Part shown: in pieces, positions 50,212 to 60,606 of the stretch
How the letters are laid out: the number at the start of each line of letters is the position of its first letter
Numbering within the stretch: the stretch's first letter is position 1
From: Moniliophthora roreri
Taxonomy: Eukaryota; Basidiomycota; Agaricomycetes; Agaricales; Marasmiaceae
Direction of reading: 5' to 3'
NCBI GenBank assembly: GCA_001466705.2
Contig: LATX02000184.1
Span: 620,001-684,000 of the forward strand
Length of the DNA: 64,000 bases
The notes under the pieces: model-generated
The model's input: only the letters and a program-made list of their open reading frames with translations
Databases searched by the model: none
What the model was told of the DNA's origin: nothing
Translations under genes and position numbers: made by a program

Positions 50212-51992
50212 CTACTTTTTCCGGAATAAGCCCAAGGTATGTTGTCCACCACAAGCAACTTTAATAGCAGCCCATGAACCGCCTTCTCTCCGAACTATGA
50301 CGCGAGGTGTTCGGACTTCGACGTCAGGAACACCAAGTTCGCCTTGAGTACCCTGCCCCCAACAGTACAGAGCACCGTCTTTCGTGGCGGCAAGGTTATT
50401 GTGGGTGCCTGCGGAAATGTAGACGACGGGATCGTCATCGTCGGGGAATTTGACGAGAACAGGCTCTGGGTAGAAGTCGGGATCAACGCGATCCTTGAGA
50501 GCTGGATCGTCATCTGGTAACCCCAGTTGTCCAGCATTGGAGCGACCGCAGGCATAGACTTTGCCAGCGGACGTGAGGAAGAGCGTGTGGTGTTCGCCAC
50601 CAACAATTTGAACTACAGTATCACCGCCCAGCTCTTCCTTGCTCAGCCGACGCACCTTCGTCGGAAGCTGAATCTGAGCGTCGTCTTCCGATTCATAACC
50701 AGTTCCAGTTTGACCCATGGTATTGAGCCCCCAGCCCCAAACATCGCCCGAGTCATCGACAGCAAATGAATGGAAGCTCCCGGCACCGATCACCTTGCCC
50801 TTGCGCATACGGTTGCCGAGCGTGACTTTTTCAGGGATGGTTCCATGAATCTTTCGACGTTCCAAGACCTTTCTTCCCAACTGGGCTTGCTCTCCAGCAC
50901 CCCATGTGTAGATATTACCGTGAGTGGTCAGAACAAGAAGATGGTTGACGCCAGCTGTGATCGAAGAAACTTTCTCTTTATCCCCAGGTTTGGAAAGAAG
51001 CTGGTCTTCTAGGATAGGGACAGGCAAGAATTGATGCTTCAAGCCTGTGGAGAACCCCAGAGAACCTTCGTTCACCTGTGCCGTCAAATGAGCCTTGGAT
51101 TCAACACAAAACACAAGGCGGGACTTACTCGGAAAGATCCCCATACTCGGAGGTCACCCTGGTCGCTAACGGCGGCACAAATACTGTCACCTGTTGCAAC
51201 TTGGACGGCACGGAATTTTTGATCTACAAGAGACTGTAGTGGATGAGGGTAGGCAGTAAGTTGGTCGATATCCAAAAACGATCCAGGCTTATCGGGATCT
51301 GGAACTTGATGAGTAATGCGGCCGAGAGCAGCATCGTCATTCAGGCCGCACGACCAAATCTTGAGATAAGAAATAAGCGTCGAAGTCGTGAAGGTTGAAC
51401 AGGTACTTACTGTGCCTTTCTCATCCACCAGCAAGCTATGCATACCGCCAGCAGCAATATCTTCTAATCCAGCGCCTTCCTCTCCAAATGTACCTGCTTG
51501 CATCTGCTGTTCAGCCCAGGCATGTTTCTTCGGCTTGTCCAACTCATCAAGGACATCAGGTCCCAGCCCAAATTGACCAAAATTGCCTGCGCCCCAAACA
51601 AAGAGCTGCAAGCCTGGCCGCTTTTTTTCTGGTGGTGAAGGGAGAGGATTAAGGTAGGGTTTGGTCTGGACATGCGGCGCTGGTGCTGCGACAACGCCTT
51701 CTGCTATCCCTGCAAGCTTCGTCCGTGAACGTTGTCTGGCAACTGGTTCGACAGATTTTCTAGACGCGGTTTTAGGCATTTTGGAGTTTGGAGCTTTTTT
51801 TGACGTTGGGGCGATATTCTGTTCTTCTCCTTTAGATCTCTTCGGGGGAGGGGAATCTTCTCGTGCTGGAGAAGCTGCACGTTTTTTTCCTGGGGCGCTG
51901 CGCGTGGCACCCCTTGCAGCAACCTTGGGAGCAGCCTGAGATGCTGGTTTCGCAGAAGCTGCCCGCGTCGATTTTCGTGTGGCCGCAGTCAT
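50212..51992 (-). CDS. RCC1: Ran guanine-nucleotide exchange factor (RCC1/Pim1/Srm1)
   Basis: Chromatin-bound exchange factor that loads Ran with GTP. The N-terminus (MTAATRKSTRAASAKPAS onward) is Lys/Arg/Ala/Pro-rich with NLS-like KKRAASP and PPKRSKG. From residue ~120 come seven RCC1 blades: LFVWGAGNFGQFGLG, IWSCGLNDDAALG, DLRVWGSFR, NIYTWGAGEQAQLG, DVWGWGLNTMGQTG, KVYACGRSNAGQLG and ALYCWGQGTQGELG. HLLVLT/HSFAV/HTLFL strands precede them. Three exons; introns near 51076-51127 and 51366-51413. It ends GGQHTLGLFRKK. Fungal RCC1 has this same blade count and basic leader. Confidence 0.95.
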
Positions 51993-53291
51993 GTCGAGTT
52001 ATGGATTAGGAGAACAGAAATTTGTAACCCTCTCCAGGAGAGGATTTTATATACTGGAGAGACAAGTGATGGTGGTCGTGGAGGAGAAGAGACAAGAGCG
52101 ATCGAGGAAACAAGGTCCTTTGCGTTGATGACCTCAAATCAACCACTGCACGTGATTAACGCGTCAAGCAATTTTCTCCATCTTTCTTTCTCACGGTTCT
52201 AACTTGGTAGCTTCAGTCTTTCTCTTGATGAATCTGCTTTGAAAACGATTATCTCCTAACCGCACCTCTTTGTCGACGCCTATACGAGCCACACACCTCC
52301 CAAGTATCAATCATTTCTTCAAGAAACGGCAGCTGATACGTGATCTCAGGTATATGTGTGGCGACCGAAACGAGCGATAACCCGAAATGTAAGCTTTCAG
52401 CTATGATTTCGAATGAGATTCAGCCTGGCAGTTCTTCTCCCGAATTCGGTATAACAGCTCTACATCCTCTGTGGGTCCCAATCTTTCTCAAGTCAGCTAT
52501 AGCATTTGCTGTCGGTGATCCGGACCAGAGGTACCAGTCTCAAAATGACTCCTCGGCCCCGCGACTGAGTGGACCTTGACGCGTCCATTTGATAGGGTGT
52601 GTGCAATCAAGCCAACTTGGGATGGTGGCGCAAAGCTCGTCCTTGTTTTCTGCTTCCATATGATAGTTGATCGCCCACAACATCATCGTTACGCGAGGTC
52701 CACGGCGGGAATGAGTTGAGCTTGCTTCAACGGAGCGCCTTAAGAACAATCGGCGCAGCAATATACATCAAGAGCTGATACCGCCGTTTCTCGAGTGCCC
52801 CTATCTTGTCCGGCGTCTTCGCTAAGGCCTAAGGTTTGATCTTTGTTCTCGAGGCGCCAATTCTTGTATCTTGTTCTATTTAGGTAACGCTCAAGAAATA
52901 GATTCATTGACCACGAATATGGATGGCTTTGTCTTTTATCGCGTCTTTTAAGTGCCCATCGCACGGCGGTTATCGAGCATGTCTTTCCGCAGTGCCCACC
53001 TTCATTCCCTACCCCATCACTTGCCATGAGACTCTTCTCCGTGTCGAGTCATAATGCACAGCTTGGAAGAGACAGATTTCCTAATTTATTCTTTTCCCCT
53101 CTCGCTTTGCATTCCTCGACTCAATGGCGGCATAATAGAATAGGAAACGGCTAAAGTACGTTACCCCTTGTCCTTCTGTTTTCGTACATTGACTACGCTT
53201 TGATTCTATATCCTCTGGAGGTTAAGAGACCCCATAACGATTGACACAAGCTCCCTACTTCCCATCCCACCAACAACGTTCCAGATCGTCT
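51993..53291. other. divergent intergenic region, 1.3 kb
   Basis: RCC1 promoter on the left and the promoter of the hypothetical gene on the right. No gene or repeat recognised in between; the longest minus-strand frame (52740-53027) has no features. Confidence 0.4.
52044..52053 (-). promoter_or_regulatory. TATA box of RCC1
   Basis: Minus-strand TATATAAAAT, 52 bases upstream of the start codon. Confidence 0.55.
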
Positions 53292-54185
53292 ATGAACACA
53301 CCCCTGCAGGCAGTGACTCGGGCTCGCCATTGGTTGTCAGCGACAAGTCGCGAAGCGTCCATACTCGTCTCCTCCTGTCCCGCCGACATCCCGCATCTAC
53401 CTCTTCGCTTCCTGCCAGGAAACTATCGTTCTCTCACCCAGGACCAATTACAAAATCTTCGTAGTTTGGTCTCTGTTTCCCTGTGCATCGGCGATGGTTT
53501 TCATCCGGAACGCGACATCGCCACACTTGAAGTAGTGTTGAGCCACATAACGCAGTGCGTTTCCATCACCGACACTTTTGTTTATTTCCTGTCCAGAACG
53601 TGGCCACAGACAAGTAGTTTGTCCCTCTGGATCCTGGAGTTCATCAAGATGATGAACCCCCCGGATTACTTCCGGCTGTATATCAGCACCTCGACCACAG
53701 TGCGAACAGAAGTACTCCTGCAGGGAGGAAGAGTGAGCACCGGTGCTGGCCTACCAATGGACATTGTTTCCGATGCTTACCTCCTCCATTTTGCCGAGCT
53801 ACCCGGCCTGCAGTGGCTCGAACTCCATCAGCCTTTGCAGCTACCTGTTCACCATTACAACCAGCGGTCCACCTTTGAAGCTCTGAAGAGACACCTGCAC
53901 AGATTTCGAAGCTTGAATAGAGTTACTCTCCGCATGCTTTTGGGTGGTGGGCTCGCCGATATCATCCCCGTGATATCAGCCTCGACCCAGTGCAGCGATT
54001 TGAAGTTCGTCGACTTGGACCTAGTCGAGGTGCAAGACCAAGCGAACGTGATACAAGCCCTAAGAGGAGGACTTTTGCGCTTCAGTCGCCCGTGTACCGT
54101 CGTCCTTCCTGGTGAAGCCAATAGACGGTCACTCCGCGATGCCCTGATGGCGTTGGACTCCTTCTTACACCGACACCACGCCTAG
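53292..54185 (+). CDS. hypothetical intronless protein, LRR/F-box-like composition
   Basis: Single open frame of 297 residues from ATG 53292 (MNTPLQAVTRARHWL); the frame continues upstream without another ATG. Leu-rich helix/strand units recur (for example LPGLQWLELHQPLQLPVH, RSLNRVTLRMLL, CSDLKFVDLDLVEV), the look of the LRR-like half of basidiomycete F-box proteins, but there is no F-box. Function unknown. It is probably real because of its length in a genome where random frames are rarely above 130 codons. Confidence 0.6.
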   Translation: MNTPLQAVTRARHWLSATSREASILVSSCPADIPHLPLRFLPGNYRSLTQDQLQNLRSLVSVSLCIGDGFHPERDIATLEVVLSHITQCVSITDTFVYFLSRTWPQTSSLSLWILEFIKMMNPPDYFRLYISTSTTVRTEVLLQGGRVSTGAGLPMDIVSDAYLLHFAELPGLQWLELHQPLQLPVHHYNQRSTFEALKRHLHRFRSLNRVTLRMLLGGGLADIIPVISASTQCSDLKFVDLDLVEVQDQANVIQALRGGLLRFSRPCTVVLPGEANRRSLRDALMALDSFLHRHHA

Positions 54186-54542
54186 CGAACCATTGCTCAT
54201 TGCGGATCACCTTCCCCGACTCTCCACCCTGAATCAAGTTTGCCGTGATACCATGGCCATATTGTTCATTGTTCTCTTCCTTTTCGGATCCCTTCATATT
54301 TATCATGTATCTCTAGAATCGAAACCAGCCGCTTCGCAACACCTTGGTGACAGTCGAACAAAGTGCTTGCGTCGGCTGTCATCAAAGTGGGCGGCGCGTT
54401 TGGATTCGAGACAACATGTATCAGATAGTAAGTAGACAATCTGTATTTCGCGGAATGAATGCTAGACATATGACATACATGAGTTCAAGATGAGGGTATA
54501 GTTCGTGAGGATACAAAGGGAATTGCAAGGAATGAGCAACAT
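54186..54542. other. convergent intergenic region
   Basis: 3' flanks of the hypothetical gene and the BTB gene. Nothing recognised. Confidence 0.4.
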
Positions 54543-57114
54543 TCATTGCCGAGTGTACAGCATCGATGTCGGAGACTTCAAGCGACGGAAGAGTGCCATC
54601 ATAGTTTTTCCACCTTCTGCACCCCATCTAAACAACCGACATTAGCTTAGCTGAGATCATGAATAAGAAAGAATTGGAAAGGGTCACTCACTCTCCAGCA
54701 GCCACCTCTTCACAACATCTCTCAAATTCTTCTGATACTGCCACGTCCTCCCACTTTTCAACGACATAGTCTTCCACCATAGTATGCAGCTCGTCCCAAG
54801 CCGACGTAGCCAACAGTAGAGAGAAACTTGTCTGTGGTGTAATGGTTGACATCATATGGTCTAACGCCATGTTCGCAAGGGCAGGCATCGTATATCTATG
54901 AGCAATTTGGTACATTGATAGAGCAGATGCAGCTGGTGGTTGTGGGGTCGGATGGATATGCGGATCCGGGGTTGAAATCATACCTGCACCATGACCACTT
55001 GGACCTCGCACGCGGGAAGCTCGCGGAGAGACGGGTGGGTAGTGGGAAGAAGAGGGTGTCTGTGGGTTGTAGTTCGAAGCAGAGTGTGGGATTGGACCGG
55101 ACGGGGGTTGTTTGGCTCGCGCAGAGCCTGTAGATGGAATACTGATCGGTATCGTAGCACCTGGTCGACGAGTACTCGTTGCAGAGGTGGATACACGAGA
55201 AGACGAAGTGACGCCTTTCGTCGAGACTCGGGTAGTTGTGGGATTTGCTGCAGCCACTGGTGTCGGTCGTATAGCTGCGACTTCCGTAACGGGTCTCGAA
55301 GGTCCAGGAGGTGGTGAGTTACCATCCCCAGCCTGACTTGGTGTTTCTCCACTTGTCGCACTCCGTGCATCAAATTCATCTCCCATCGTCGAGCCCATCT
55401 TGCTGAATGTCTTCCAATCCCACTCGCTCCCCCTCGCGTGCAACCAATTAGCACTCCATCCAGCTCCGACACCTTCTACAGCAGCTCTGACGTCGTCAAC
55501 CTCTTTAAAGAGTACCCAGTTTGCGTAGCAGTACTTGAGCAACCAGTAGACTGTCTCAAAGTCGGCCTCATCGACAACGACAGTGTAGATCTTCCGCTCG
55601 CCTGAGAGGTGGGCTTGATTCTCAGAGAATGACGATGAAAGCATTGTGGCAAAATACTCAGATCGACGTGTAAGTATATCGGAATGAGCGTAGATAATGC
55701 GTTTTCGAGCAGTCATTTGTGAGGAATGTGAGTGAGCGGTGGACGTGGAGGATGTAGGGCGATATGTGACGGGAGAGGAAACCTCCGTCGGCGAAGGAGG
55801 TACAGCTTCAGAGTTGAAGCGTTCTAGACACACGAATCGTACGTCACCAGTATCTGAAAGAGGCGTCAGTAAAGATAACGGAATGGGAGGATATATGCTT
55901 ACTGGGGTTATCAAGGGAAGCTTCAAGTCCGTCCAACAGATCTTTCGGGACATAGTAGGCGCTTGGATGCGATGGAAAGAAGGGACCGAGGGGACAATGA
56001 ATTTGCACACAAATAACCAACGAGTCCGTCTCGCGGATCCGAGAATTATTCTCCAGCAAGACGGATAAAGGCGGTAACGAGCAAGCTGTATGATGATAGA
56101 TTAGGTAGGAAATGGTATGAAAACGCGAGTTGCTCACCCCAGACCTCGTTTCCCTCTCGGAATACCCAATCATTCTGCCAGGTTTCCCAGAGCCAATCAG
56201 GACGTGCACCCCGTTCACCAGCACGGTCCTGCTGACATTTCACAGCTGCCATCATTGAAGCAGACATTTCATAATCCGCATACCCAGAATCCAACATGAG
56301 ACAGGTGATATATAGAGATAAAGTTGCAGGTTTCCCTATTCCGCTTGCGTCGGGCGAAGCCGTCTGGTCTGATGGAGTTCGTACTGCATCCAAACATTCA
56401 TTAGACAACGAGGTAATGAAGAGGTCTCCACGAACCGATTTCCAGCTTGAATTTATCACCGATAGTTGGGGATTGCTTCAGGATGTCAAAGTCGTCAGCA
56501 ATGAGGCTGTTGGTGCCAGTTTCACCTTCATTCGTGACAGTAGTGTCGTTCTCTGTAGCAGTCAAAGGATCAGAATTTATGCCCTCCAAGAGGTCGCGCA
56601 ATTTGTGCACGTCGCGAACAACCCATTCGAATCCCTGGAAATGGTATACGCACGATGAAGGCCGTCAGCGTGGCAGAAATGTTTGACCGACAGAACGTAC
56701 CACGAAAGACCATTGCGTCGTTGTCTCCTCAACACCAGGAATTACATACGACGCCAGCGCAGAGCCTGCATTGTTTCTCATCGTTTGACTAGACTGCCAC
56801 GACATCCTACTCGAACTCGAACGCGACATTATTGACATCCTGCTGGCACTTCTTGCACTGGAAGCTTCACTCGAACTCGCAGCGTTTCTGCCTTGTGATG
56901 AGTCCAAAGAAGCACTCGCGGACGATGAAGATCTTTGTAAATGTGGAAAATGAGAAGATGAAAACCGCAGAGGTGACGGTTGCGACCAAGGCCAATCAGG
57001 GCGAGCGATGGGTGGTGTTCGACCTGGTGGACTGGATGGAAATGGTGAAGATATACGCTGCTGAGGTGAATTTTGGTGCCACTGTTGGTGAGTAGAATGG
57101 TTTGATTCTGACAT
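54543..57114 (-). CDS. BTB/POZ-domain protein
   Basis: Adaptor-type protein with about 700 residues over at least five exons. It opens MSESNHSTHQQWHQ with a Ser-rich leader, then a MATH-like/unknown segment (TTTQWSFV, FEWVVRDVHKLRDLL, ADYEMSASMMAAVKC, WQNDWVFREGNEVW). The BTB core is RKRIIYAHSDILTRRSEYF, TMLSSSFSE and YTVVVDEADFETVYWLLKYCYANWV, followed by a long Ser/Pro/Thr linker and the BACK-like MYQIAHRYTMPALANMALDHM. A final intron (gtgagt...gtttag) replaces the naive stop with WGAEGGKTMMALFRRLKSP to MLYTRQ-stop. Typical of agaricomycete BTB proteins that may bind cullin-3; partner unknown. Confidence 0.85.
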
Positions 57115-57585
57115 AGAAGCGAGAGTTGAATGAAATGTTGATATTTAAAAGGGGTTTGCTTCCTCTGGCGCCAAATACCACCGCCAGAAGCTGGCCAGAG
57201 GTCAGTACCAGCGATATGTATGGTAACGAAAATGGTCCTCGATATTGCTATGAACCAACATTATTTCACCAGTGACTTGCCTACGGTGCCCTCTGCAGCC
57301 GGCAATTCGGACTCAAGCCATTCAACGGCATAACGGAGGCCACCAACGTGAATGGCGATGATTCAGGCATTTCTTTATTGAACAATATCCCCTTGGCTTC
57401 CTCTATGGTATTGCAGTCCAGTACCATGCTGATGTGTCAAACAACGGGGTCAAGCTACGGACTTCGATGTGACCAGCTGACATCACAAGCTCTTCGCACC
57501 TTCGCATCCTCGCAATTTCCCAGTCCCGATTATCGTTAATATATAAAAGGCGTACGGCCAAAGCCACCAATGTTCCATTATCGAC
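57115..57585. other. divergent intergenic region
   Basis: Promoters of the BTB gene (minus) and hydrolase copy 1 (plus). No gene. Confidence 0.4.
57540..57550 (+). promoter_or_regulatory. TATA box of hydrolase copy 1
   Basis: TATATAAAAGG begins 46 bases before the start codon at 57586. Confidence 0.65.
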
Positions 57586-58977
57586 ATGGCTGAATACTCG
57601 CATCTATCGAAGACCGATCCCGAATTCGCGGTGGTTGCAGCAGAAATTCCTCCAACTCCAATTAGTGGCGCTCCGATGAGCGCTGCAGAGCGACGCAAGA
57701 ACTACAAGGTTAATATCCTCAGCGTGCTGAAAGCTACCTTCGACCCATTGGTTCCGCCTGGTATGCCTCGAGTACAGACTGCGTATTATCCCGATTCATA
57801 ACATTCCCATAAGATTCGGAATATCAGTTGACGGATCGTCAAATCGATGTCGGAGGTGGTGTTCAAATACTCTGCCGGTGCGTCATACCAACTCTTAGAG
57901 CTGGCGAAGATAAGTTTCCTTTGCTCTTCTGGACACATGGAGGAGGTCAGTATGCTCAAGTTCGTTCCCCCTTCACCAATTTGAGAGTTTTCTTATAGGT
58001 TGGGTGATTGGAGACATTGAATGGGATGACTCGAGGCTGAGAATAATAGCGGTAGAGAGGCGGGTGGCGATTGTCAACTGTGAATATAGGTATGTGTTTA
58101 CAATAAGATGCTTCCCCGAACCAAAGTGATGCTGACCTACTCAGACTGGCGCCTGAAAGTCCATTTCCAGGTCCAGTTAATGATTCCTTTGCCTGTCTGA
58201 AATATGTTCGTCGCTACATACTGTTAAATTCATATCCATTCTCACCTGGTGCTCACAGTTCGCCGCCCATCCCGAGCTTGTCTCGGCTAATCTATCCAAA
58301 GGCTTTCTTGTTGGCGGAATTTCTGCCGGAGGGAACCTCGCTGCTGTCTTGGCCCACCTTGCATGTAATGATCCCTTCTTCAAGGACAAGCCCATAACAG
58401 GACAGCTACTTTCAATTCCTGTAGTTCTTCATCCAGATGCATATCCTGAGGAGTGAGTTTTCGTTGGTTCCCTTTAGCTAAACATCGTACCTATCGTAAC
58501 ATTGCAATCACAAAAAATTACTTCTTTCGATGGAACAAAACAAAGATGCCCTTGTCCTAAGCGCCCAGAACATGCGCGAGCTGTGGGGTTAGTCGATATC
58601 CTCGAACAAAGTCAATATATTCACATCTAATATACTCTCTCATTAGACTTCTACAATCCTGATCCATCTGATCCTAGAGCCTCACCCGTTCTGCTGCCGT
58701 CTCATGCAGGACTGCCGACGGCCTACGTGCAGATCTGTGGACAGGATCCGCTTCGGGACGAAGGCTTACTGTATGAGAAGCTCTTACGGGAAGCTGGGGT
58801 CAAGACCAAGCTTGAGATGTAAGCTGATAATGATCTTCTCTGAAACCTCTCTGACTCCGCGAGTTTAGTTATCGGGGGGTACCTCATGGCTTCGATATTC
58901 TGACTCCAAGCATCTCCTTGGCAAAGAAGTATTCAGCAGATATCGGTCTTGGTGTTCAGTGGTTGCTCCGCGGTTGA
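57586..58977 (+). CDS. HSL-family alpha/beta hydrolase, copy 1, one acceptor lost
   Basis: Esterase of the hormone-sensitive-lipase/arylacetamide-deacetylase type. It reads MAEYSHLSKTDPEFA, DRQIDVGGGVQ, oxyanion FWTHGGGW, VNCEYRLAPESPFPG, the nucleophile elbow GGISAGGNLA, the acid in CGQDPLRDEGLL and His in VPHGFDI; it ends VQWLLRG. All catalytic residues are present. About eight exons. The junction after HPDAYPEE has donor GTGAGT at 58453, but the homologous acceptor is TGCAA instead of TGCAG (58506-58507) although coding resumes correctly right after it (HKKLLLSMEQNKDALVL). Either an alternative acceptor (CTAAG, 58561, in frame, losing about 18 residues) is used or the gene is damaged. Confidence 0.85.
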
Positions 58978-59415
58978 GCTCATGAACCAAGTACACTGAA
59001 ACTGACTTCATGGTCAGATCTTTAACCAGTAGTTCTCCGCTAGTACGCTACACAGTTCACATGTGAATGTTCCCATCTTACAAATCTGATTCGGTTCAGG
59101 GCCGCGAAAGGCTCTATATATCCCCGTTTCCGCAAACGTTGCGTTCATGTACGATCTCTTAGATACTACTTGCCGACACAGTCAATGGTTTGCGCTCTTT
59201 GCGCTCCAGCCTTGTACTTCTTCTGCTGATTACTCGTTGCAAGACGTGCGAGTATGCGAGGTTTATAAATCCATCAAGGTTGGCCTTCAGTACCGGCTAC
59301 CAAATTTTAATACATCAAGAATCCCTTCAATGAGTCAGATTCATGAGAGTGGACCAGGTGATTCATATATAAACGACGTCCTGTACGTTTATTACTTCCC
59401 ACCCACCTTGTCATC
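58978..59415. other. spacer between the tandem hydrolases
   Basis: 3' flank of copy 1 and promoter of copy 2. No separate gene recognised. Confidence 0.4.
59366..59373 (+). promoter_or_regulatory. TATA box of hydrolase copy 2
   Basis: TATATAAA begins 50 bases before the start codon at 59416, the same position as in copy 1. Confidence 0.6.
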
Positions 59416-60553
59416 ATGGCTGAATATTCACATCTCTCGAACCTTGATCCCGAATTCGCAGCAATAGCAGCAACGATCCCCTCGCTTCCGGCTCGTGATA
59501 TCCCACCAAGTGCTGTAGAACTGCGTCAAACGTTTGGGGCAGAAATCCTTAAGGGAATCAAAGCTGCGTATGATCCGCAGGTTCCACCAGGTAGGTGGCC
59601 TTCACCACTGGCATATACGTTTATGCTAACATGACATGTTCTCGAGACTCGGAATATCAATTGACGGACCGACAAATCGACGTCGATGGCGCTCAAGTAC
59701 TCTGTCGATGTATCGTTCCAACGGCCAGGACTGGAGAAGACAAGTTTCCTTTGGTTTTCTGGACACATGGGGGAGGTCAGTACATACAGTGTTCGTTCAC
59801 CATCACATAACTGTTGCTCCTGCAGGTTGGGTCATGGGGGAGCTGGCATGGGATGATTCAAGACTTCGGCGACTTGTTGTAGACAGGCGGATTGCAGTTG
59901 TCAATTGCGAATACAGGTATATGTGCAGTCTTCTAATCACGATAATCACGACTAACACTCTCANATTCTTCAAAGAGAAGCCTATAACGGGACAACTGCT
60001 TTCAATTCCTGTGACTCTTCATCCGGACGTATATCCTGAAGAGCAAGTATTCCCTCTTTTTTTATTTGAGCTTCAGTAAATACTAAAAACCACGACGGTG
60101 CAGATACAAAAAGTTGTTGATATCCTTCGAGCAAAACAAGGTTCAGGGTATGCGTGAGATGTGGGGTAAGATGGCAATCTTGATCAATTGCGATCATATT
60201 CAAATCTTTTGATTTAGACTTCTATAACTCCGATCCCTTGGATCCTAAAGCTTCACCGGTTCTGCTTCCATCTCATGCAGGATTAGCTCCAGCATACATC
60301 CAAGTTTGTGGGCAGGATCCTCTTCGGGATGAGGGCTTACTGTATGAGAAGCTCTTGCGAGAAGCTGGAGTCAAGACCAAGCTTGAGATGTAAGTCGACA
60401 GTGTCCCCTCTGAAACACTTCTGACACTACTGTGGGTTTAGCTATCCCGGAGTACCTCATGGGTTTGATATTGTGGCTCCAAACATCTCCCTGGGGAAGA
60501 AGTATTCGGCTGATATTGGTAATGGCATCCACTGGTTGCTCCAAGGTGCATGA
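59416..60553 (+). pseudogene. HSL-family hydrolase, copy 2, missing the nucleophile segment
   Basis: Tandem duplicate of the preceding gene in the same exon order: MAEYSHLSNLDPEFA, TDRQIDVDGAQ, FWTHGGGW, VNCEYR, then a break. The N at 59964 is followed directly by FFKEKPITGQLLSIPV, so the whole segment from LAPESPFPG to the start of FFKDKP, including the G-x-S-x-G elbow, is absent. Downstream YKKLLISFEQNK joins VQGMREMW, shorter than copy 1 by about six residues; the rest (CGQDPLRDEGLL, VPHGFDI, IHWLLQGA) is intact. The intron at 60043-60103 uses a GC donor. Because an N marks the break, an assembly gap is as likely as a real deletion. Confidence 0.75.
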
Positions 60554-60606
60554 TTACACCCTTTCCTATCACATTTTTGCAGTTTAGTACAACTCATGTA
60601 AGCAAG

